The notes: a model not told the origin generated them from the letters alone. A stretch of 64,000 bases of DNA from Actinophytocola xanthii (GCF_001921205.1 NZ_MSIE01000001.1:124001-188000); one strand, 5' to 3'; shown: positions 1 through 8,618, counted from the first letter of the stretch. Translations and numbers: made by a program.

Positions 1-469
1 GCACCAGCAGCAGCATCCAGGGCCCGCAGAGCAGGGTGACCAGGGCCGCCGCTCCCCCGGCGACGGAGGCGTGTACGGACACCTTCCACCAGCGGGTGAT
101 CACCAGGCAGGCGACCAGCGTGCCGATCATCGCCCAGGCCAGCGCCACCAGCGCGCCCGGAGCGTCGCCGAGCAGCATCACCGCCATCCCGGCCAGGGCC
201 GACACCAGGCACATCACCAGCGGCAGGGTCCGGTGCTCGCGGTCGCGCACCCAGTGCCCGTCCCACCGGCCCCGGCGCGCGCCGAGGACGAGGAACGCCA
301 TCGGCAGCACGCCGTAGAACACCGCCAGCAGCAGCGCCCAGCCCAGCGTCGCGGCGACGTCGTAGTCGGTGGCCTGCCAGGACACCGACAGCAGCAGCAC
401 GACGACCACGACGGCGGGTGACAGCACCTCGGTCACGATCCTGGCCGCCCGAAGGCCGATAGGGTCCAT
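1..469 (-). CDS. PAP2-like membrane phosphatase, partial
   Basis: The frame reads leftwards from an ATG at 467-469 and is still open at base 1, so about 156 N-terminal residues are seen and the C-terminus lies outside the window. Hydrophobic stretches at about residues 10-30, 38-62, 82-100 and 105-125 suggest a polytopic membrane protein. The loop HWVRDREHR (72-80) and WKVSVHASVAGG (128-139) resemble conserved loops of actinobacterial phosphatidic-acid-phosphatase-like (PAP2) proteins, in which the K/S/H region is part of the phosphatase signature. The substrate is unknown. It diverges from the peroxiredoxin gene, with 30 bp between starts. The family call rests on these motifs only. Confidence 0.55.
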   Translation of the reverse strand, partial: MDPIGLRAARIVTEVLSPAVVVVVLLLSVSWQATDYDVAATLGWALLLAVFYGVLPMAFLVLGARRGRWDGHWVRDREHRTLPLVMCLVSALAGMAVMLLGDAPGALVALAWAMIGTLVACLVITRWWKVSVHASVAGGAAALVTLLCGPWMLLLV

Positions 470-499
470 GGCGGAGGATTCTTCCAGCCGAGGAGGGCC

Positions 500-949
500 A
501 TGAAAGCCGGCGACCCCGCACCCGAGTTCGAGCTGCCGGACGAGACCGGCAGCCCCCGCACGCTCACCGGCCTGCTCGCCGACGGACCGCTGGTGCTGTT
601 CTTCTACCCGGCGGCGATGACCAAGGGCTGCACGGTGGAGAGCTGCCACTTCCGTGACCTCGCCGCCGAGTTCGCCGCGGTCGGCGCGACCCGGGTGGGC
701 ATCAGCCCGGACGCGGTCGACAAGCAGCAGGCCTTCAGCGAGAAGCACTCGTTCGACTTCCCGCTGCTCTCCGACCCCGACGGCGCGGTCGCCACCCGCT
801 ACGGCGTGCGGCGCAGCTTCGGTCCGCTGCTCACCAAGCGGCAGACGTTCGTCATCGACACCGACCGCACGGTGCTCGAGGTCATCCGCAGCGAGCTCCG
901 GATGGCCGTGCACGCCGACCGCGCGCTGGAGGTCCTCAGGGGACGGTGA
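500..949 (+). CDS. bcp: Peroxiredoxin of the BCP/PrxQ type
   Basis: A cytoplasmic thiol peroxidase of 149 residues, the usual size of the bacterioferritin-comigratory-protein family, which reduces hydroperoxides with thioredoxin-like donors. The peroxidatic Cys is C44 in the active-site loop FFYPAAMTKGCTVESC, and C49, five residues on, is the resolving Cys of an atypical 2-Cys PrxQ. Trp or Tyr is often found in the PAxxTPGC loop; here it reads MTKGC, a mild variant. ATG 500 follows a GAGGAGG ribosome site at a normal distance. The 3' end overlaps the convergent LCP gene by 14 bp, so the two transcripts would be antisense at their ends. Confidence 0.88.
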   Translation: MKAGDPAPEFELPDETGSPRTLTGLLADGPLVLFFYPAAMTKGCTVESCHFRDLAAEFAAVGATRVGISPDAVDKQQAFSEKHSFDFPLLSDPDGAVATRYGVRRSFGPLLTKRQTFVIDTDRTVLEVIRSELRMAVHADRALEVLRGR

Positions 950-2177
950 CGATCGTGTCCTCGGGGACCGGCTGGTCGGTGCGCAGGGCCTCGAACATGC
1001 GGCTCGCCTTGTCCTCGTCCCACACAACGACCGACCCCACGTCCGTGCGCTCGGAGCCCCCGAGCGGCACCGTCGTCGAGAGCGTGCTCCCGTCGCTCGC
1101 GCCGCCGATCGCGAACGCGAGGCTGGGCAGGTGGTGCAGGTGGTCGCCCTCGTCGACGGTCACCGCGTCCGGGGCGTTGGCCAGCACCGGCACCAGCTTG
1201 AACGGGTTGAGGATGGTCCCGGGGCTGGCGATCTTGTCGGTCAGCGCGCCGACGAACTCCCGCTGGTGCACCACCCGGTCCAGGTCGGCGCGCGGGGTGG
1301 CCCGGGTGCGGACGTAGCCGAGCGCCTGGGCGCCGTTGAGCTCCTGGCACCCGGCCTTGAGGTTGATCCCGGCGAGCGGGTCGTTGATCGGCTCCTTGAT
1401 GCACATGTCCACGCCGCCGACCGCGTCGACCACGTCGGCGAAGCCACCGAGGCCGACCTCGACGTAGTGGTCCAGCCGCAGGCCGGTGTTGACCTCGACG
1501 GTCCGTGCGAGCAGCGCCGGGCCGCCGAACGCGTAGGCGGCGTTGAGCTTGTTGCGGCCCCGGTCGGGGATCTCGACGTAGGAGTCGCGCAGCAGGCTGA
1601 CCAGGGTGGGCTTGGTGTCGTTGTCCGGGATGTGCAGCAGCATCATGGTGTCGGTGCGCTTGCCGGCCGCGTCGCCGGTGGCCAGCTCGCCCTTCTGCTC
1701 GTCGGAGAGGTCCTCCCGGCTGTCCGAGCCGACGATCAGCCAGTTCGTGCCCTCGGCCTCGGCCGGCCGGCCGGGGTAGTCCGCGAGCGCGGCCACCCGG
1801 TTGAGCGACAGGTCCAGCCACAGCCAGACCCCGCCCAGCGCGACGACCAGCACGATGAAGAAGATCAGCAGCTTGCGTCCGAAGCGGCGCGGGCGGGGCG
1901 GCCGAGGTGCCCGGGGCGGCGGGCCGTAGCCCTCCGGCGGCTGCCCGTCGAACCCCCGGTGGTCGCGCTGGTCCCGGCCGGGAGGCGGACCCGCGGGGCG
2001 GCGCGGCGGCTGCTCGGTCGGCGGGAACGGCAGCGCCCGGGTCTCGTGGTAGGCCGGGCGCCGGGAAGGCGGACGCGGCCCCTGCGGCGGCTGGCCGTAG
2101 CCCGGCCCGCGGCCGTACTCGGGCCCTCTGCCGTGCTCGGGTCGTCGCGGTGCGCCGTGCTGGTGGCCGTAGCTCAT
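936..2177 (-). CDS. LytR-CpsA-Psr (LCP) family cell-wall glycopolymer ligase
   Basis: LCP proteins transfer polyprenyl-phosphate-linked glycopolymers (arabinogalactan, teichoic acid or capsule) to peptidoglycan outside the membrane. This 413-residue protein has a Gly/Pro/Tyr-rich cytoplasmic N-terminus (about 1-100), one membrane helix (about 102-121) and an extracellular LCP domain with the NWLIVGSDSR strand (about 145-154), RTDTMMLLHI and SLLRDSY motifs, whose Asp and Arg residues bind the pyrophosphate of the lipid donor in this family. The start is the ATG at 2175-2177, with GGAAGG eight bases upstream; the frame stays open further upstream but has no better start. The long Pro-rich N-tail is common in actinobacterial members. 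Confidence 0.85.
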   Translation of the reverse strand: MSYGHQHGAPRRPEHGRGPEYGRGPGYGQPPQGPRPPSRRPAYHETRALPFPPTEQPPRRPAGPPPGRDQRDHRGFDGQPPEGYGPPPRAPRPPRPRRFGRKLLIFFIVLVVALGGVWLWLDLSLNRVAALADYPGRPAEAEGTNWLIVGSDSREDLSDEQKGELATGDAAGKRTDTMMLLHIPDNDTKPTLVSLLRDSYVEIPDRGRNKLNAAYAFGGPALLARTVEVNTGLRLDHYVEVGLGGFADVVDAVGGVDMCIKEPINDPLAGINLKAGCQELNGAQALGYVRTRATPRADLDRVVHQREFVGALTDKIASPGTILNPFKLVPVLANAPDAVTVDEGDHLHHLPSLAFAIGGASDGSTLSTTVPLGGSERTDVGSVVVWDEDKASRMFEALRTDQPVPEDTIVTVP

Positions 2178-2251
2178 CTCCCCAACCTTCCGTCGACTAA
2201 CCAGGACGTGGCGACCGCCATGGAGGTTGCGAACACCGTACGAGACGACCC

Positions 2252-2938
2252 TTACAGTGCGACGCTCAACCCGCTCGGCGGCGGCGCGGCCAGGGCCGCG
2301 GCGATGAGCTGGTCGGGTTCGGAGATACCCAGCACGCCGAGCGTGAACCGTCGCACGAGCAGCCGCCACTCCCCGGCCCGGCGCAGCAGGGCGTGGGACT
2401 CCCCACGCACGTCGAAGCGGCAGACCGCCTCGCTCACCCGCCTGGCCCGCAGCGCGTAGGCGTGGGAGAGGCGCGGGTCGGTCACCGTGTCCCGGTCGCC
2501 GTGCGCGATCAGCACGGTCCGCCCGGCCAGCTGCTCGACAGGGTCGCCCGCGGGTGTCCAGGGCGCCAGCGCGCACACCCCGGTCACCGCCTCGTCCCCG
2601 GCCACGTGCAGGGCGACGCGGCCGCCCATCGAGTGCCCGACCAGCACCACCGGCGCACCGGGGTGACGGTGGCGGAGCTGCTGGAGCGCCCACCTCGCGT
2701 CCACGACCGGGTCCAGCTCGGGGCTGTTCCAGCCGCGGTGGCGGTAGCGCAGCAGCCCCACGGCCAGCCCGCCGCGCCGGCCGGCGCGGGCCAGGTCGAG
2801 GGCGAACGGGAGCATCCGCAGGTAGGCCGGCCGGAACCGGTGGACCAACTCGGTGCTCCGCTCCTCACCGCCGTGCAGCACGAGCGCCACCGCGCTCGCC
2901 GCCGCGGGTCCGAGAACCCGGAGCTGGGGCTCGGTCAC
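2252..2938 (-). CDS. Alpha/beta hydrolase
   Basis: A 228-residue protein with an alpha/beta-hydrolase core: nucleophile elbow GHSMGG with S103, an acidic residue in HGDRD (D148 or D150) and H182 in GESH, which together make a plausible catalytic triad. The opening LHGGEE near residue 21 would form the oxyanion region. No signal peptide is seen, so it is probably a cytoplasmic esterase or thioesterase-like enzyme; the substrate cannot be told. The GTG start (2936-2938) overlaps the stop of the upstream TetR gene in GTGA, so the two are co-transcribed and probably translationally coupled. Confidence 0.75.
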   Translation of the reverse strand: MTEPQLRVLGPAAASAVALVLHGGEERSTELVHRFRPAYLRMLPFALDLARAGRRGGLAVGLLRYRHRGWNSPELDPVVDARWALQQLRHRHPGAPVVLVGHSMGGRVALHVAGDEAVTGVCALAPWTPAGDPVEQLAGRTVLIAHGDRDTVTDPRLSHAYALRARRVSEAVCRFDVRGESHALLRRAGEWRLLVRRFTLGVLGISEPDQLIAAALAAPPPSGLSVAL

Positions 2939-3696
2939 CGGGCGGCCACCAGGCGCTCGATGCCGTCGAGGACCCGGGCCAGGCCGAACTCGAAGGAGTC
3001 CACCCAGTCCAGCTCCGTCTTGCGCCAGAGCCGGGTGAGTGCCGGGAAGCGCTCCGGGCTGAGGTGCGCGTCGAGCAGCGGCGCGAACTGGGTCCAGAAC
3101 TGCTCCTCGGACAGCCCGCTGCCGCGCTGGGCGGCGAGCGCCTCGGCCTCCCGCTGGGCCGCGCCCCGCACGTACCCGGCCACCAGCTCGACCACCGCCA
3201 TCCGCTCCCCGCCGGGCAGACCGGTCTCCTCGAGAACGGCGAGCAGGGCCTCCAACGCGGCGGCCTGGTTGGGTCCGATGGCGCCCCGGGTGAGCGAGGC
3301 ACGCAGCAGCCACGGGTGGGCGCGGTAGCCCTCGAGGCTCCCCCGGGCGAACCGCTCCAGCCCCGCCCGCCAGCCGTCCGCTCCCAGCTCCGAGGGGGAG
3401 TCCTGGCCCAGCACCGAGTCCAGCATGAGGTCGTGCAGCTCGGCCTTGGACGGCACGTACCGGTAGAGCGACATCGTGCCGACTCCGAGCGCGTCGGCGA
3501 CCCGCCGCATCGACAGGCCGTCCAGCCCTTCGGCGTCGGCGACCTCGATCGCCGCGGCCACGATGGCCTCCAGCGTCATGCCGGGCTTGCGGCCGCGGCG
3601 CGGGCGGGGCCTGGTCCCCCACAACAGCTCCATGCTCCGCGCCGCGGGGGCCGTCCCGCCGAAGCTCGCCGAGGTCTCGTCTTCCGAAGTGCTCAT
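2935..3696 (-). CDS. TetR/AcrR-family repressor
   Basis: A 253-residue repressor with an N-terminal helix-turn-helix (about residues 35-80; recognition helix in GVGTMSLYRYVPSKAEL) and a C-terminal ligand domain of the TetR_C_1 kind. A basic stretch TRPRPRRGRKPG precedes the DNA-binding domain. It diverges from the NmrA-type gene across an 88-bp spacer that holds two 19-bp direct repeats, so it most likely represses both itself and that gene. The ATG at 3694-3696 has no clear ribosome site, and a -10-like TACGAT lies just upstream, so the mRNA may be leaderless or nearly so. The hydrolase gene follows with a GTGA overlap. Confidence 0.82.
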   Translation of the reverse strand: MSTSEDETSASFGGTAPAARSMELLWGTRPRPRRGRKPGMTLEAIVAAAIEVADAEGLDGLSMRRVADALGVGTMSLYRYVPSKAELHDLMLDSVLGQDSPSELGADGWRAGLERFARGSLEGYRAHPWLLRASLTRGAIGPNQAAALEALLAVLEETGLPGGERMAVVELVAGYVRGAAQREAEALAAQRGSGLSEEQFWTQFAPLLDAHLSPERFPALTRLWRKTELDWVDSFEFGLARVLDGIERLVAAR

Positions 3697-3720
3697 CGTG
3701 CGCCAATCGTAGGGACCGTG

Positions 3721-3769
3721 ATTTGCGTACGCCGCACCCCTATCGCTAGCATTCGCGTACATCGTACCC
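3721..3769. promoter_or_regulatory. Divergent TetR/NmrA control region with two direct repeats
   Basis: Two 19-bp direct repeats (ATTTGCGTACGCCGCACCC at 3721 and ATTCGCGTACATCGTACCC at 3751) match at 15 of 19 bases and start 30 bp apart, close to three helical turns. TTGCGT (3723-3728) and TAGCAT (3747-3752), 18 bp apart, would serve as -35 and -10 for the rightward gene, so a protein bound here would block it. The likely binder is the adjacent TetR protein; this is inference from position. Confidence 0.5.
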
Positions 3770-3784
3770 ATAAAGGAGCACAAC

Positions 3785-4648
3785 ATGACGATCTTGGTGA
3801 CCGGCGCGACGGGGTTCGTCGGGCGGCACGTGGTCGCCCAGCTCGCCGACGCGGGCCACCCGGTCCGGGCGATGACCAGGAACCCGGCGGCGGCACGCTT
3901 CCCCGACGGTGTGGAGGTGGTGCGCGGGGACCTGCTCGATCCGCCGTCGGTGGCGGCGGTCCTGACCGACGTGGACCGGATGTACCTGTTCCCCGAGCCG
4001 CGCACCGCCGAGGAGGTCGTGGGGCTGGCGGTCAGGGCCGGGGTGGAGCGGATCGTGACGCTCTCCTCCGGCGCGGTCGGCGCGGGCCTGGACACCGACT
4101 ACCAGCTGCCCGTCGAGCAGGCCGTCGAACGGTCCGGCTGCGCCTGGACGCACCTGCGCCCCGGCGAGTTCGCCTCGAACACGCTGCGGCTGTGGGGGCC
4201 CTCGATCCGGGCCGAGCGGGTGGTCCACCACCACATGCCGGACTGGCGCGGGCTGCCCATCCACGAGGCCGACATCGCGGCGGTGGGGGTGGCCGCCCTG
4301 CTCGGCGAGGGCCACCACGGGCGCGCCTACGACCTGACCGGCCCGGAGCGGCTGAGCGCACGCGAGCAGGTGGCCGCCATCGCCGAGGCGCTCGGCGAGG
4401 AGGTCCGGCTGGTGGAGGTGAGCCAGGAGAAGGCGCGGGACCTGCTGCTCGCGCAGGGCGGCTGGGCGGCGGACAACGCCAACTTCATCACCGGGTTCGA
4501 GTCCTACTCCCCGACCGAGATGCCGGAGCTCACCGCCGAGGAGTGGGACGCGGCCATCGTGCCCCTGCCCACCGTCGAGGAGGTGACCGGACGGCCGCCG
4601 CGCACGTTCGCCCAGTGGGCCCGCGAGCACGCCGAGGACTTCCGGTGA
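3785..4648 (+). CDS. NmrA-like NAD(P)-binding oxidoreductase
   Basis: A 287-residue Rossmann protein of the atypical short-chain dehydrogenase (NmrA/QOR2-like) group. The N-terminal TGATGFVG motif (about 6-13) binds NAD(P); MTRNP near residue 31 is placed to select NADP by contact with the 2'-phosphate. The C-terminal half (LPIHEADIAAV, AYDLTGPERLSA) matches family members that act as quinone or aldehyde reductases or as redox-sensing regulators. Classical Tyr-x-x-x-Lys catalysis is not evident. ATG 3785 has AAAGGAG upstream. It is divergent from, and probably repressed by, the TetR protein, a common pair in which the repressor ligand is an electrophile. Confidence 0.8.
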   Translation: MTILVTGATGFVGRHVVAQLADAGHPVRAMTRNPAAARFPDGVEVVRGDLLDPPSVAAVLTDVDRMYLFPEPRTAEEVVGLAVRAGVERIVTLSSGAVGAGLDTDYQLPVEQAVERSGCAWTHLRPGEFASNTLRLWGPSIRAERVVHHHMPDWRGLPIHEADIAAVGVAALLGEGHHGRAYDLTGPERLSAREQVAAIAEALGEEVRLVEVSQEKARDLLLAQGGWAADNANFITGFESYSPTEMPELTAEEWDAAIVPLPTVEEVTGRPPRTFAQWAREHAEDFR

Positions 4649-4677
4649 GCTGGTGACCGGTGACACCCCCGCCGCAC

Positions 4678-4683
4678 TACCCT
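4678..4683 (+). promoter_or_regulatory. -10 box of the nucleotidyltransferase gene (leaderless)
   Basis: TACCCT ends seven bases before the GTG at 4691, which puts the expected transcription start at the start codon. There is no ribosome site. Confidence 0.45.
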
Positions 4684-4690
4684 CGCCCGG

Positions 4691-5257
4691 GTGGGTGTGG
4701 CGGGGCTGGTGCTGGCGGCGGGGGCCGGGCGCCGGTTCGGCATGCCCAAGGCGCTGGTGCGCCACCGGGGCTCGCTGTTCGTCGAGCATGCCGCGGCGGT
4801 GCTGCGCGCGGCCGGGTGCCACCCTGTGGTGGTCGTGCTCGGTGCGTCGGCCGACCGGGTGCGGGCCGAGGCGGGCCTGGCCGGGGCCGCGGTCGTCGAC
4901 AACCCGGGGTGGGCCGGCGGGATGGGCTCCTCGCTGCGGGTGGGGCTCGCCGAGCTGGCCGACAGCGACGCCGAGGCGGTCGTGGTCCTGCCCGTGGACA
5001 CCCCGGGGGTCACCGCGGCGGCCGTCGGGCGGGTCGCGGCCCTGAGCGGACCGCACGCGCTCGCCCGGGCGACCTACCACGGCGAGCCGGGCCACCCCGT
5101 GCTGATCGGCCGGGCGCGCTGGGCCGAGGTCGCCGAGCAGGCGACCGGGGACGCCGGGGCCCGGCCCTATCTCGCCGCACACGGCCCGCTGGGGGTGCCG
5201 TGCGAGGACGTCGCCGCCGGGGAGGACGTGGACCGCCCGGAGGACCTGCCGCGCTGA
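4691..5257 (+). CDS. MobA-like NTP transferase (molybdenum cofactor nucleotidyltransferase type)
   Basis: A 188-residue nucleotidyltransferase whose N-terminus carries the family signature LVLAAGAGRRFGMPKAL (GxGxRxGxPK), with a metal-binding Asp in VVLPVDTPGV (about 95-104). This class (MobA/MocA, also CoxC-like proteins) moves CMP or GMP onto molybdopterin or matures molybdenum hydroxylases; which it does here cannot be told, since no molybdoenzyme gene lies nearby. GTG 4691 has no ribosome site and is preceded by a -10 box; GTG 4697 is the alternative start. It ends 29 bp before the convergent ABC exporter gene. Confidence 0.72.
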   Translation: MGVAGLVLAAGAGRRFGMPKALVRHRGSLFVEHAAAVLRAAGCHPVVVVLGASADRVRAEAGLAGAAVVDNPGWAGGMGSSLRVGLAELADSDAEAVVVLPVDTPGVTAAAVGRVAALSGPHALARATYHGEPGHPVLIGRARWAEVAEQATGDAGARPYLAAHGPLGVPCEDVAAGEDVDRPEDLPR

Positions 5258-5261
5258 GCGC

Positions 5262-5294
5262 CAGGCCGAGACGTCAGGCCGAGACGTCAGGCCG
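5262..5294. repeat. 13-bp tandem repeat carrying the ABC exporter stop codon
   Basis: The unit CAGGCCGAGACGT occurs at 5262-5274 and 5275-5287 and begins again at 5288. On the minus strand the stop codon of the exporter (5287-5289) lies in the repeat, and a second TGA occurs 13 bases on. Confidence 0.8.
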
Positions 5295-7152
5295 CCGCGG
5301 GCTGGTCGGCGAACTGGGTCCGGTACAGGTCCGCGTACCTGCCCTTGACCGCGAGCAGCGACTCGTGGTCGCCGCGCTCCACGATCCGGCCGTCCTCCAC
5401 GACCAGGATCTGGTGTGCCGCGCGCACCGTGGACAGCCGGTGTGCGATGACGATCGCGGTCCGCCCGGCCAGCGCGCCGGTGAGCGCCTCCTGCACGGCC
5501 ACCTCCGACTCCGAGTCCAGGTGCGCGGTCGCCTCGTCGAGGATCACCACCCGCGGCTGGGCCAGCAGCAGCCGGGCGATCGTCAGCCGCTGCCGCTCAC
5601 CCCCGGACAGCCGGTAGCCGCGCTCGCCGACCACGGTGTCCAGCTCGTCGGGCAGCGAGCGCACCAGGTCGGCGAGCTTCGCCCGGGACAGCGCGTCCCA
5701 GATCTCCTCGTCGGTCGCCTCCGGCCGGGGGTAGGCGAGGTTGGCCCGGATCGTGTCGTGGAACAGGTGCCCGTCCTGGGTCACCACCCCCACCGTCGCC
5801 CGCAGGGCATCGAACGACAGCTCCCGCACGTCCACGCCGGCCAGCCGCACCGTGCCCTCGTCGACGTCGTAGAGCCGGGGAACGAGCGCGGCGACCGTCG
5901 ACTTGCCCGCACCGGACGAGCCCACCAACGCCACCATCTGCCCGGCGTCGGCACGGAAGGAGACCCCGTGCAGCACCTCCTCGCCGCCGCGCCGGTCGAG
6001 CACCGCGACCTCCTCCAGTGAGGCCAGCGACACCTTCTCCGCCGGGGGGTAGGCGAACCGGACGTCGGAGAACTCGACGCTCACCCCGCCGGCCGGCACG
6101 TCCTTCGGCGCGTCCGACTCGGTGATCATGGGCTTCAGGTCCAGCACCTCGAAGACCCGCTCGAACGAGACGAGCGCGGTCATCACGTCCACACGCACGT
6201 TCGCGAGCGCGGTGAGCGGCGTGTAGAGCCGGGTCAGCAGCAGCGCGAGCGCCACCACGGTGCCCGGGGCCAGCGCCCCCGTGATCGCGAGGTAGCCGCC
6301 GAGCCCGTAGACGAGCGCCTGGGCGAGCGCCGACACCAGCGTGAGGCCGGTCATGAACCACCGGGTGAGCATGGCGGTGCGCACGCCGATGTCGCGGACG
6401 CGGGCGGCGCGGCCGCCGAACTCCTGCGCCTCGGCCCGCGGGTGGCCGAACAGCTTGACCAGCGTCGCGCCCGGGGCGGAGAACCGCTCGGTCATCTGGG
6501 TGGTCATCGACGCGTTGAGCCCCGACGCCTCCCGCTGCAGGTCGGCCATCCGCCTGCCCATCCGCCGCGCGGGCAGCACGAAGACCGGCAGCAGCAGCAA
6601 CGCCAGCGCGGTCACCTGCCAGGACAGCGTCATCATCACCGCGACCGAGAGCACCAGCTGGATCACGTTGGTGACCAGGCCAGCCAGGGTCGAGGTGAAC
6701 GCCCGCTGCGCCCCCATCACGTCGTTGTTGAGCCGGCTGACCAGGGCACCGGTCCGGGTACGGGTGAAGAACGCCACCGGCATGCGCTGCACGTGCTCGA
6801 ACACCGCGCGGCGCAGGTCGTAGATCAGGCCCTCGCCGATCCGGGAGGACTGCCAGCGCTCGGCCAGGCCCAGCGCGGCGTCCAGCACGGCGACCCCCGC
6901 GATCGCCACCGCGAGCCACACCACCGTCGACACCTCGCGGCCGCCGACGATGACGTCGACGACCCGTCCGGCGAGCAGGGGCGTCGACACCGCGAGCACG
7001 GCCGAGACCACCGTCAGCGCGAGGAAGACGACGAGCTTGCCGCGGTGCGGCCGGGAGAACCGGAACACCCGGCGGATCGTTCCCTTGTGCAGTCCCCTCG
7101 GCGCGTCCGCGGCGCGCATCGCGCCGCGCATGAAGTTCCAGCTGCCTTCCAC
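5287..7152 (-). CDS. ABC exporter, fused membrane and ATPase domains
   Basis: A 621-residue half-transporter of the multidrug/lipid exporter class. The membrane domain (about 35-330, six helices) is followed by a complete ATPase: Walker A GSSGAGKS (411-418), Q-loop Q459, signature LSGGERQ (515-521), Walker B VVILDE (535-540) and switch H571. It would act as a homodimer, as no partner half-transporter is adjacent. The GTG start at 7150-7152 follows AGAGGGA at six bases; an in-frame ATG at codon 8 lacks a ribosome site. The 3' end sits in a 13-bp tandem repeat. The substrate cannot be predicted. Confidence 0.9.
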   Translation of the reverse strand: MEGSWNFMRGAMRAADAPRGLHKGTIRRVFRFSRPHRGKLVVFLALTVVSAVLAVSTPLLAGRVVDVIVGGREVSTVVWLAVAIAGVAVLDAALGLAERWQSSRIGEGLIYDLRRAVFEHVQRMPVAFFTRTRTGALVSRLNNDVMGAQRAFTSTLAGLVTNVIQLVLSVAVMMTLSWQVTALALLLLPVFVLPARRMGRRMADLQREASGLNASMTTQMTERFSAPGATLVKLFGHPRAEAQEFGGRAARVRDIGVRTAMLTRWFMTGLTLVSALAQALVYGLGGYLAITGALAPGTVVALALLLTRLYTPLTALANVRVDVMTALVSFERVFEVLDLKPMITESDAPKDVPAGGVSVEFSDVRFAYPPAEKVSLASLEEVAVLDRRGGEEVLHGVSFRADAGQMVALVGSSGAGKSTVAALVPRLYDVDEGTVRLAGVDVRELSFDALRATVGVVTQDGHLFHDTIRANLAYPRPEATDEEIWDALSRAKLADLVRSLPDELDTVVGERGYRLSGGERQRLTIARLLLAQPRVVILDEATAHLDSESEVAVQEALTGALAGRTAIVIAHRLSTVRAAHQILVVEDGRIVERGDHESLLAVKGRYADLYRTQFADQPAAA

Positions 7153-7272
7153 GTCGTCCCTCTTCCTCCCCCGGCCCCGCGTCGACGTCCCTGTCGACCC
7201 GCCTCACCCAACGCCGGCGGATGCGCCCGGCTTCCCCGTTACCCGCTGAGCGAACAACGCGACCTGGGTCGG

Positions 7273-7278
7273 TAACCT
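7273..7278 (+). promoter_or_regulatory. -10 box of the GT87-like gene (leaderless)
   Basis: TAACCT lies six bases before the GTG start at 7285, with no ribosome site between. Confidence 0.5.
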
Positions 7279-7284
7279 GCCCGC

Positions 7285-8610
7285 GTGGACCGGACCGGGC
7301 AGCGAGCACGCCGGCTCGACCTGGTCTTCTACCTGGTGAGCCTGCTCTTCGCGGCCGGAACGGCGTTCTTCTCGGAGTTCTACGGGTATCGGGTCTGGGG
7401 CAACTTCGCGTCGGTCGGCTACCTGCTGGCCGCCGTGCTCACCTGCCTCGTCCTATTCTCCAGCACCGGTCCGACAGTCACCTCGAACGCGCTGGTCAGG
7501 GCCGCCTGGTCGCGCTGGACACCGATCGCGGTCGTCGGCCTGCTCGCCGGCGTGGTGCCGCTGATCGTGCTGGTCCTGCGGCGCTCGCCGAGCTTCGTGT
7601 GGGGGAACTGGCCGTGGTCGTTCCCCTCCCAGCCGGAGGTCTGGGTCGTCGAACGCTCCGCGCGGCTGCTGTTGGAGCACGGCACGCCCTACCCGGACCT
7701 GACGGCGCTGGACCGCCCGCCGCACCCGGACGACTACACGCCCTACGGGCCCTCCATGACGCTGTTCGGCCTCCCGCGGGCGCTGCTGGGCGACGGCGCG
7801 TTCACCGACGCCCGGATCTGGTTCGCGCTCGGCACGGTCCTGGTCATCGCGCTCGCGCTGTACCTGCTCGGGCGCCAGAAGGTGCCGGTGCGCGCGGCGC
7901 AGCTCGCCGCGGTCAGCCCGCTCACGCTGTTGACCGTCGTCGTCGCCGGCGACGACATCCCGGTCATCGCGCTGGTCGTGCTGGCGACCGTGCTCGCCTT
8001 CCGTGTCGGACCGGTCTGGACCGGCGTGGTGTGCGCGGTGATGGTCACGATGAAGCTGACCGCGCTGCCGGCGGTGGTCGTGCTCGCCGTGGCGGTGGCC
8101 GCCAGCGGAGGCGCGCGGCGGCTCGCGGCGTTCCTCGGGGCGCTGGTGGCGACGTGTGCGGTCGTCACGGTGCCCGTGTTCCTCGTCGACCCGACGTCGT
8201 TCGTGGAGCACGTGATCCTCTACCCGGCCGGCCTCGGCATGGCGAGCTCACCGGCCGCGAGCCCGCTTCCCGGCCACCTGGTCGCGCAGCTGGGTACGGT
8301 GGGGCACGCCGCGGCGCTGGTGCTGCTCGCCGCGGCGGCGGTGGTGATCGCCGGCTGGCTCGTCCTGCGCCCGCCCAGGGACCCCGCCGACGTGATGCTG
8401 CGGATCGCCACCGGACTCGGCGCAGCCATCACCCTCGCGCCGGCGACCCGCTGGGGATACCTGGTGTACCCGCTGGCGCTGCTCGGCGCGATGCTCGGCT
8501 TCGCTTCCCTCGGTGGTTCGCCCGGCGGAACGACGAGACCAACCTGGACGACCGCGGGCACGACCGACGAACTGGTCGCGGACCCCGACTCCCGCGGCAT
8601 CCGGCCCTGA
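7285..8610 (+). CDS. Polytopic membrane glycosyltransferase-like protein (GT87/DUF2029 type)
   Basis: A 441-residue integral membrane protein with about ten or more hydrophobic segments. An early extracytoplasmic stretch contains PSQPEVWVVERSARLLLEHG and TPYPDLTALDRPPHPDDYTPYGPS, typical of actinobacterial GT-C polyprenol-phosphate-mannose-dependent enzymes of the GT87 group, which add mannose or arabinose to cell-envelope glycans. The TPYGPS motif is shared with the MptB family. The hydrophilic tail (last 35 residues) is not conserved-looking. The GTG start is leaderless. Function beyond a probable envelope glycosyltransferase is unproven. Confidence 0.6.
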   Translation: MDRTGQRARRLDLVFYLVSLLFAAGTAFFSEFYGYRVWGNFASVGYLLAAVLTCLVLFSSTGPTVTSNALVRAAWSRWTPIAVVGLLAGVVPLIVLVLRRSPSFVWGNWPWSFPSQPEVWVVERSARLLLEHGTPYPDLTALDRPPHPDDYTPYGPSMTLFGLPRALLGDGAFTDARIWFALGTVLVIALALYLLGRQKVPVRAAQLAAVSPLTLLTVVVAGDDIPVIALVVLATVLAFRVGPVWTGVVCAVMVTMKLTALPAVVVLAVAVAASGGARRLAAFLGALVATCAVVTVPVFLVDPTSFVEHVILYPAGLGMASSPAASPLPGHLVAQLGTVGHAAALVLLAAAAVVIAGWLVLRPPRDPADVMLRIATGLGAAITLAPATRWGYLVYPLALLGAMLGFASLGGSPGGTTRPTWTTAGTTDELVADPDSRGIRP

Positions 8611-8618
8611 CGGGTCCT

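Noticed and set aside
654-2459. Long open frame on the plus strand across bcp and the LCP gene
   Set aside because: It is antisense to clear genes, has Arg/Gly/Ala-rich shadow composition and no ribosome site; such frames arise from the high GC content.
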